From: Flaviflagellibacter rhizophilus
GTDB lineage: Bacteria; Pseudomonadota; Alphaproteobacteria; Rhizobiales; Methylopilaceae
NCBI RefSeq assembly: GCF_033898525.1
Contig: NZ_JAXAFJ010000001.1
Coordinates: forward strand, 700,846-764,845
Direction of reading: 5' to 3'
DNA length: 64,000 nucleotides
Under the pieces are notes generated by a model, which did no database searches, was not told where the DNA came from, and worked only from the letters and a program-made list of their open reading frames with translations. The first letter of the stretch is position 1. Every line of letters begins with the position of its first letter. Below, in pieces: positions 58,601 through 64,000 of this stretch. The position numbers and the translations under genes are program-made.

Positions 58601-59482
58601 ATGCCCGAACTCCCCGAAGTCGAAACAGTTCGGCGCGGTCTCGAACCCGCGCTGGTCGGCGAGACCCTGGCCCTCGTCGAGGTGCGCAGGCCGGACCTGC
58701 GCTTCCCCTTCCCGGAGAACATGGCGACCCGCCTGACCGGGCGCCGGGTCGAAGCCCTGTCGCGCCGCGCCAAATACTTGCTGGCCGATCTCGACAACGG
58801 AGAGGTGCTGCTGATGCATCTCGGCATGTCGGGCTCCTTCCGCATAGAGCCGGCCGAGGGCGCCGAGGATGTCCCGGGCATCTTCCATCATGCGAGGAGC
58901 AAGCTCGCGCCGCACGACCACGTGGTCCTGGAGACAGGCTCCGGAACCCGCATCACCTATAATGACCCGCGCCGCTTCGGGTTCATGCTGCTGGTATCTC
59001 GCGCCGAACTTTCCGAGCATCCCCTGATGCGCGGACTTGGGCTCGAGCCGCTGGGCAACGAACTCGACGGGCAGGCCTTGTCGCGCCTGTTCGCCGGGCG
59101 CCAGACGAGCCTCAAGGCAGCCCTGCTCGACCAGCGGCTCGTGGCCGGGCTCGGCAATATCTATGTCTGCGAAGCCCTGTTCCGCGCCGGGCTTTCACCT
59201 TTCCGCAAGGCGGCCTCGCTCGCCGGAACCGTAAGGCCGGGCCTCAGGGCAACAAGGCTGGCCGAGAGCATCCGGGCCGTACTGACGGAGGCCGTGGCCG
59301 CCGGTGGCTCCAGCCTGCGCGATCACATCCAGACATCGGGAGAACTCGGCTATTTCCAGCACACGTTCCGCGTCTATGAGCGGACCGCCCAGCCCTGCGT
59401 GAAGCCGGGATGCGGCGGCACCGTGCGCCGCCTGGTGCAGAACGGGCGTTCCACATTCTACTGCCCGGCGTGCCAGCGCTGA
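58601..59482 (+). CDS. mutM: Formamidopyrimidine-DNA glycosylase (Fpg)
   Basis: A 293-residue base-excision enzyme for 8-oxoguanine and formamidopyrimidines. It has the obligatory start MPELPEVETVRRGLEP (Pro2 nucleophile, Glu3), Lys in SRRAKYLLADL, LLDQRLVAGLGNIYVCEALF, and a C-terminal zinc finger (C-x4-C ... C-x2-C in CVKPGCGG and FYCPACQR). The ATG at 58601 is fixed by the catalytic Pro2. It is followed by rpsT 120 bp on. Confidence 0.97.
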   Translation: MPELPEVETVRRGLEPALVGETLALVEVRRPDLRFPFPENMATRLTGRRVEALSRRAKYLLADLDNGEVLLMHLGMSGSFRIEPAEGAEDVPGIFHHARSKLAPHDHVVLETGSGTRITYNDPRRFGFMLLVSRAELSEHPLMRGLGLEPLGNELDGQALSRLFAGRQTSLKAALLDQRLVAGLGNIYVCEALFRAGLSPFRKAASLAGTVRPGLRATRLAESIRAVLTEAVAAGGSSLRDHIQTSGELGYFQHTFRVYERTAQPCVKPGCGGTVRRLVQNGRSTFYCPACQR

Positions 59483-59602
59483 TCTTTCGTTGACCGCAGA
59501 GCCGCGAGGGACTATGACACCCGCCACTGCGGCGAGGTCCATCTTCGCCGCTCCTGTTTTTGTGCCTGCGCCTTCGGCCGGGCCGATGTTCGAGGAACAC
59601 CC

Positions 59603-59869
59603 ATGGCCAACACCTCCTCGGCCAAGAAGGCCGTCCGCAAGATCGAGGCGCGCACCGCCGTCAACCGCGCCCGCACCAGCCGCATGCGCACCTTCCTGCG
59701 CAAGGTGGAGGAAGCCCTGGCTTCCGGCGACAGCGCTGCCGCCGCCGAGGCTTTCCGCGCCGCCCAGCCGGAGATCATGCGCGCTGCCCAGAAGGGCGTG
59801 CTGCACAAGAACACGGCTTCGCGGAAGGTGTCCCGCCTCGCCGCTCGCGTGAAGGCCCTCGCCGCCTGA
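59603..59869 (+). CDS. rpsT: Ribosomal protein S20
   Basis: An 88-residue protein binding 16S rRNA as an early-assembly protein of the 30S subunit. It is highly basic, with the S20 pattern ANTSSAKKAVRKIEARTAVNRARTSRMRTFLRKVEEAL and IMRAAQKGVLHKNTASRKVSRLAARVKAL. It has its own strong terminator 30 bp downstream. The mutM-rpsT-...-dnaA order is usual in alphaproteobacteria. Confidence 0.98.
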   Translation: MANTSSAKKAVRKIEARTAVNRARTSRMRTFLRKVEEALASGDSAAAAEAFRAAQPEIMRAAQKGVLHKNTASRKVSRLAARVKALAA

Positions 59870-59896
59870 TCCAACGCTCCCAGGGCGTTCAGTCGA

Positions 59897-59928
59897 TCAA
59901 AAAGCCCGGCCCTAGGCCGGGCTTTTTT
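59897..59928 (+). terminator. Intrinsic terminator of rpsT
   Basis: The perfect palindrome GCCCGGCC-TA-GGCCGGGC (59904-59922 region) is preceded by A5 and followed by T6. Confidence 0.95.
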
Positions 59929-59931
59929 GCG

Positions 59932-60523
59932 TCTTGAGGCACCGTCGCAAGTTCGTTGTGCAAATGTCACATCGCTCCTTGCGGCGCACGATGCGCTTGA
60001 CTCACAGGATTCGTTGAATCCTCAGGGGAAACCCCTCCCCGATCATAAATATATCAGCGATTACAACGGGTTAAAGGCAATACGCGGAGGGGGTCCGGGA
60101 ATCCGCCAACGGGCCGGCGCCACCGCCCGCGCTGTTAAAAAATTTTTGCAACACCACCCCGTTTTCACCCCGTCCGGGAATCCCGCGGAGTCTCAAGGCT
60201 TTTCCGCATTAACCAGGTTTCGAGGTTGGCCAAACCGGACCTGCTGGCTCCGATTCGCGGGTCTGGAGCGCTTGCACGCCGAACATGCCCGTGTATCTTC
60301 CAGCTGTCCCCGGCGCCTGCCGAGGACTTCAAGACATCGCTTCAATCAAGCCCGCTCAAGAACGGGAGATGCGGAGTATTGCCGAGCCTCCAAGGTTGGG
60401 ATGCTGGCGGGTCTTGAGACTGGAGAGGATCTCGGCCTGACGGTCCTCTTCACTGTTCAGTACGCGTGCATGGTTAGACAAGCAGGGAATGCGGTTTCTC
60501 TACGGAACCGCAGGGGGAGAACT
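59932..60523 (+). other. Non-coding region between rpsT and the rhodanese gene
   Basis: About 590 bp with no convincing gene. It contains AT-rich patches (near 60040-60065, and 60134-60147 with runs of A and T) and a small hairpin AGGGG-AAA-CCCCT (60024-60036). I found no good match to the DnaA box TTATCCACA; the best was TTTTCCGCA (7 of 9). It presumably holds promoters for the rhodanese and dnaA genes. An origin role cannot be shown. Confidence 0.6.
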
Positions 60524-60970
60524 ATGTCTTCGCAGATGAATGGCGCCCATGCCGGTGACATTGATGCCCAGGCGGCCTGGCTGCAGCTGAAATCCGTTCC
60601 GGAGGCCCAGCTGGTCGATGTCCGCACCCGCGAGGAATGGACCTTCGTCGGCGTTCCCGATCTGGCGGAGCTTGGCAAGCAGGCCTTGCTGGTCGAATGG
60701 CAGAGCTGGCCGGCCATGAATGTCGGCCACGATTTCCTCGACCGTCTGCGCGCGGGGCTCAAGGAGCGCGGCGTTCCCGAAACCGCACCCCTGTTCTTCC
60801 TGTGCCGCTCAGGCGCCCGCAGCGCGGCTGCTGCGGCGACCGCCACGGCGTCGGGCTTTGGGCCGAGCTACAATGTGGTGGGCGGCTTCGAGGGCCCTCA
60901 CGACGCAGATCGCCATCGCGGCGCGGTCGAAGGCTGGAAGGCGCGCGGCCTCCCTTGGCTGCAGACCTGA
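60524..60970 (+). CDS. Rhodanese-like domain protein
   Basis: A 148-residue single-domain sulfurtransferase-type protein. The N-terminal strand is AQLVDVRTREEWTFVGVPDL. The active-site loop is FFLCRSGARS, with Cys94. It ends YNVVGGFEGPHDADRHRGAVEGWKARGLPW, a longer C-terminal pattern than in GlpE. It is cytosolic, with no signal peptide. GGGGGAGAACT precedes the ATG. It lies 93 bp upstream of dnaA and may be co-transcribed with it. Substrate is unknown. Confidence 0.9.
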   Translation: MSSQMNGAHAGDIDAQAAWLQLKSVPEAQLVDVRTREEWTFVGVPDLAELGKQALLVEWQSWPAMNVGHDFLDRLRAGLKERGVPETAPLFFLCRSGARSAAAAATATASGFGPSYNVVGGFEGPHDADRHRGAVEGWKARGLPWLQT

Positions 60971-61063
60971 TTCCACACCATGCACCACGCTCTTTTTCAC
61001 GCCGGGCACGATCCGGCGGACACCCGGATTGCGCTTTGTCGCCCCACCACACAGGAGACCAAG

Positions 61064-62533
61064 ATGGCCCTCACCGCTCAAAGCTCGTCCAGTGGCGGCG
61101 GTGATCTGCTGGCTTGCTGGGAGCGCGCCCAGCAGCGGCTGCGCGCCGAGCTCGGCGAGGACATCTATCTGAGCTGGTTCGCCCGCATCGAGCTCGATGA
61201 GGTGGAGGCCGATGGGTTGGCGCGGCTCTCGGTGCCGACCCGCTTTCTGAAGAGCTGGATCCAGTCCCATTACGCCGACCGCATCCTGCGCGCCTTCGTC
61301 GCCGAGACCGATCAGGTCCAGCGCATCGAGCTTGCCATCCGCACCGCGGGCATGCGCACGCCGATCACCGCGCGCCCTGCGGCAGCGGCCGGACAGGCGG
61401 TGCAGAACGCGGCGGACACCGAGGGCGTGCCTTCCGCGCCCCTTTTTGGATCAGTGTCGGCCGCCAGCGCGGATCTTCATGGCGGAAGCCTCGCCGGCTC
61501 GCCGGTCGATCGCCGCCTGGGCTTCGAAAGCTTCCTCGTCGGCCGAGCGAACGCGCTGGCGCATGCCGCCGCCAAGGAAGTGGCGCAAGCCCGTCCCGGC
61601 GAGGCCATCCGCTACAATCCGCTCTACGTCCATGCGGCGGTCGGTCTCGGCAAGACCCATCTCCTGCACGCCATCGCCGGCGCGGCGGAAGCGGGCGGCC
61701 GCCGCGTGCTCTACCTCACTGCCGAGCGCTTCATGTTCGGCTTCGTCTCCGCGTTGCGCGCCCAGACCGCCCTTGCCTTCAAGGAGACCTTGCGCGCCAT
61801 CGACATGCTGGTCATCGACGATGTCCAGTTCCTGCAGGGCAAGACGGTGTCGGCCGAGTTTGGCCACACGCTGAACGCCCTGATCGACGGCAGCCGCCAG
61901 ATCGTCATTGCCGCCGACCGCCCGCCCGCCGAACTTGAAAGCCTCGACGACCGCCTGCGCTCGCGTCTCGCTGGTGGATTGTCGGTCGAAATGGGCTCGC
62001 TGGACGAGGAACTGCGCCTGCAGATCCTGAAGCTGCGCGTCGCCGCGGCCCGCGAGCAGGTTCCGGGCTTCGACGTTCCCCCCTCGGTGCTAACCTATGT
62101 GGCGCGCTCCATCACGGCGAATGGCCGCGATCTCGACGGCGCAGTGAACCGGCTGCTGGCCCACAACACGCTGACCGGCGCCGCCGTGACCCTCGAAATG
62201 GCCGAGGAGGCACTGCGTGATCTCGTGCGCAACCGCGAGCCGCGCCGCGTCAAGATCGAGGACATCCAGCGCATCGTGGCCCGGCACTACAATGTGTCGC
62301 GCGCCGACATCCTGTCCGCGCGCCGAACCGCAACCGTCGTTCGGCCCCGGCAGATCGCGATGTATCTGGCGAAGGTGCTGACTCTCCGCTCGCTGCCGGA
62401 GATCGGCCGCCGCTTCGGCGGGCGGGACCACACCACGGTGCTGCACGCCGTCCGCAAGATCGACGGCCTCATCAACACCGACAATGCGCTGGCCGACGAT
62501 GTCGACCTGCTCAAGCGGATGCTGTCCGAGTAG
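61064..62533 (+). CDS. dnaA: Chromosomal replication initiator DnaA
   Basis: A 489-residue AAA+ initiator. Domain I (about 1-90) starts CWERAQQRLRAELGEDIYLSWFARIEL. A variable linker follows to about 145. Domain III has Walker A in VHAAVGLGKTHLLHAI (the alphaproteobacterial form, not GGxGLGKT), Walker B MLVIDDVQFL, and sensor and Arg finger DDRLRSRLAGGL. Domain IV ends with the DNA-binding signature GGRDHTTVLHAVRKI. The ATG at 61064 is chosen for its AGGAG 6 nt upstream; an in-frame ATG at 60980 is unlikely. It is followed by dnaN after 123 bp. Confidence 0.98.
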   Translation: MALTAQSSSSGGGDLLACWERAQQRLRAELGEDIYLSWFARIELDEVEADGLARLSVPTRFLKSWIQSHYADRILRAFVAETDQVQRIELAIRTAGMRTPITARPAAAAGQAVQNAADTEGVPSAPLFGSVSAASADLHGGSLAGSPVDRRLGFESFLVGRANALAHAAAKEVAQARPGEAIRYNPLYVHAAVGLGKTHLLHAIAGAAEAGGRRVLYLTAERFMFGFVSALRAQTALAFKETLRAIDMLVIDDVQFLQGKTVSAEFGHTLNALIDGSRQIVIAADRPPAELESLDDRLRSRLAGGLSVEMGSLDEELRLQILKLRVAAAREQVPGFDVPPSVLTYVARSITANGRDLDGAVNRLLAHNTLTGAAVTLEMAEEALRDLVRNREPRRVKIEDIQRIVARHYNVSRADILSARRTATVVRPRQIAMYLAKVLTLRSLPEIGRRFGGRDHTTVLHAVRKIDGLINTDNALADDVDLLKRMLSE

Positions 62534-62656
62534 TCCTGCGGACTTGCACATTTCGAGGGGAGCGGCCAATGTCGCCTCCCCCGGCAGATGGGGGTTGCGG
62601 GCGGTCCCATCGCCCGGGCACTGCCGGTCCAGGACCTTCGAGCGGGATCTCAGACG

Positions 62657-63775
62657 ATGAAAGTGACCCTTGAGCGGGCCGCGCTGCTCAAATCTCTCGC
62701 CCATGTGCACCGGGTCGTGGAACGCCGCACGACCATTCCGATCCTGTCGAACGTGCTGCTGCGCGCCGCATCGGGTGGCCTGCGCCTGCAGGCGACGGAC
62801 CTCGATCTCGAAGTGGTGGAAACCAGCGCGGCCGATGTGACGGAGCCCGGCTCCACCACGGTGCCCGCCCACACCTTCTACGACATCGTGCGCAAGCTGC
62901 CGGACGGCGCCCAGGTGGTGCTGGAGCAGACCGGCGAGACGGGCACGCTCGTCATCCGCTCCGGTCGCTCACGGTTCACGCTGCAGACGCTCACGGAAGC
63001 CGACTTCCCGGATCTTGCGACCGGCGAGATGCCGGTGCGCTTCGAACTTCCGGCCTCCGACCTCAAGCGCCTCATCGAGAAGACGCAGTTCGCGATCTCG
63101 ACGGAAGAGACGCGCTATTATCTCAACGGCATCTATCTCCACACCATGGAGGTCGAGGGCGTCCAGGCGCTGCGCGCGGTGGCGACCGACGGCCACCGCC
63201 TCGCCCGCGTCGAGCTGCCGGCGCCCGAGGGCTCGGCCGGCATGCCCGGCGTCATCGTGCCCCGAAAGACGGTAGCCGAGGTCATGCGCCTGTTCGAGGC
63301 GCCGGACGGCGTCGTCGTCATCGAACTGTCCGCCACCAAGATGCGGTTCTCGATGGGCGATGTGGTGCTGACCTCGAAGCTGATCGACGGCACCTTCCCG
63401 GATTATGCTCGCGTCATCCCGCTCCACAACGAGAAGCGGCTGACGATCTCCAAGGCGGATTTCGTGAGTGCCGTGGACCGCGTCTCCACCATCTCCTCCG
63501 AGCGCGGACGCGCGGTGAAGCTGGCGGTGACGGAGGGCAAGCTCGTCCTCTCGGTGACCAATCCGGACTCGGGCAGCGCCACCGAGGAGATCGAGGTCGA
63601 GTACTCGGCCGATCCGCTCGATATCGGCTTCAACTCGCGCTATTTGCTCGACATCGCCGCGCAGATCGACACCGACACCGCGCTGCTGAAGCTGAACGAT
63701 CCGGGTTCCCCGACCCTGATCCAGGACATGGAGGGCGCGTCCGCGCTCTATGTCCTGATGCCGATGAGGGTGTGA
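62657..63775 (+). CDS. dnaN: DNA polymerase III beta sliding clamp
   Basis: A 372-residue ring-forming clamp with three similar domains. It starts MKVTLERAALLKSLAHVHRVVERRTTIPILSNVLL. Conserved parts are YLNGIYLH and ATDGHRLARVELP in domain 2, and FNSRYLLDIAAQI and YVLMPMRV at the end, where the C-terminal MPMRV forms part of the partner-binding pocket. Its last codons overlap the GTG start of recF by 4 nt. Confidence 0.98.
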   Translation: MKVTLERAALLKSLAHVHRVVERRTTIPILSNVLLRAASGGLRLQATDLDLEVVETSAADVTEPGSTTVPAHTFYDIVRKLPDGAQVVLEQTGETGTLVIRSGRSRFTLQTLTEADFPDLATGEMPVRFELPASDLKRLIEKTQFAISTEETRYYLNGIYLHTMEVEGVQALRAVATDGHRLARVELPAPEGSAGMPGVIVPRKTVAEVMRLFEAPDGVVVIELSATKMRFSMGDVVLTSKLIDGTFPDYARVIPLHNEKRLTISKADFVSAVDRVSTISSERGRAVKLAVTEGKLVLSVTNPDSGSATEEIEVEYSADPLDIGFNSRYLLDIAAQIDTDTALLKLNDPGSPTLIQDMEGASALYVLMPMRV

Positions 63776-64000
63776 CGACGGGCACCACCGCTCAGCGCGT
63801 CGCCCTTACCCGTCTCCGGCTCACCAACTTCCGCAACCACGCGGCGCTCGATCTCGCGGGCGCCGGCTTGAGCGTGGCGCTGACGGGGCCGAACGGCGCG
63901 GGCAAGACCAACATCCTCGAGGCCCTGTCCATGCTGGCTCCCGGCCGTGGCCTGCGCCGTGCGCAGCGCGCCGACATGGCGCGCCAGGCGGGCGACGGCT
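63772..64000 (+). CDS. recF: DNA replication/repair protein RecF, 3' end outside window
   Basis: The first 76 residues of an SMC-like ATPase that loads RecA at gaps. The GTG at 63772 overlaps the dnaN stop (GTGA). The visible part has ALTRLRLTNFRNHAALDL, the typical N-terminus, Walker A TGPNGAGKTNILEALSML and RGLRRAQ. The window edge cuts the gene. Confidence 0.95.
   Translation, partial: MTTGTTAQRVALTRLRLTNFRNHAALDLAGAGLSVALTGPNGAGKTNILEALSMLAPGRGLRRAQRADMARQAGDG

Noticed and set aside
60226..60417. 63-residue open frame between rpsT and the rhodanese gene
   Set aside because: No ribosome-binding site, no family pattern, and it overlaps only compositionally ordinary sequence.
59932..60523. 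Origin of replication next to dnaA
   Set aside because: No DnaA-box cluster was found by eye. In many alphaproteobacteria oriC is not beside dnaA.
61064..62533. Altered Walker A (AAVGLGKT) in DnaA as unusual
   Set aside because: Alphaproteobacterial DnaA proteins commonly have non-Gly residues at these first positions, as far as I recall. The catalytic GKT is intact.
1..64000. CRISPR arrays, insertion sequences, rRNA operon, prophage genes
   Set aside because: No direct-repeat/spacer pattern, transposase, rRNA sequence or phage structural gene was seen.

Overview
The window is high-GC chromosomal DNA, most likely from an alphaproteobacterium of the order Hyphomicrobiales (Xanthobacteraceae/Bradyrhizobiaceae-like). 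The evidence is a RegB/RegA (ActS/ActR) redox two-component pair, an MmcB-family repair protein, the nth-DUF2244 pair, the ubiE-ubiB-coaBC-dut order beside mutM-rpsT, and a dnaA-dnaN-recF locus at the right end. The genus cannot be fixed from sequence reading alone. Apart from two repeat families there are no insertion sequences, phage genes, CRISPR arrays or rRNA genes. One tRNA (Arg, CCG) is present.

Layout. 1-13 kb: regB (cut by the window edge), regA, mmcB, an RND efflux pair, an FAD oxidoreductase, a cell-wall hydrolase lipoprotein, a SelW-like protein, an SLC13 permease and ada. 13-19 kb: tRNA-Arg, the ergothioneine genes egtD/egtB, a 1-Cys peroxiredoxin, a membrane acyltransferase and an OxlT-type MFS carrier. 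19-25 kb: polA, then an AT-richer two-gene module of unknown function (soluble protein plus four-helix membrane protein), then a MipA-like outer membrane protein. 25-31 kb: small redox and detoxification enzymes (HxlR regulator, enone-reductase-like SDR, second SDR, chloroperoxidase-type hydrolase, FMN reductase, ChaC, GST). 31-38 kb: pabBC fusion, nth, a repeat-rich exported protein and typA/bipA.

38.8-52.9 kb is a catecholate siderophore locus. On the plus strand are FecCD permease, ATPase and DUF2218. On the minus strand are binding protein, YncE-like propeller, entE, a free-standing aryl carrier protein and entF. On the plus strand again are a trilactone-esterase-like hydrolase, entC, entB (isochorismatase domain only) and entA. 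EntC, EntB and EntA would make 2,3-dihydroxybenzoate, EntE would load it on the separate carrier, and EntF (C-A-T-TE, residues at the specificity positions reading as serine) would assemble an enterobactin-like product. Two Irr-box-like palindromes lie in the control regions. No phosphopantetheinyl transferase or TonB receptor is in the window.

52.9-59 kb on the minus strand is a compact set, ubiE-ubiB-coaBC-dut-rrf2-cysK, with 4-nt overlaps between coaBC, dut and rrf2. 58.6-64 kb on the plus strand holds mutM, rpsT, a rhodanese, dnaA, dnaN and the start of recF.

The best candidates for something undescribed are the polA-adjacent two-gene module (22487-24057), the split EntB arrangement, the repeat-rich exported protein (35186-36349) and a hairpin that abuts the egtB ribosome-binding site.
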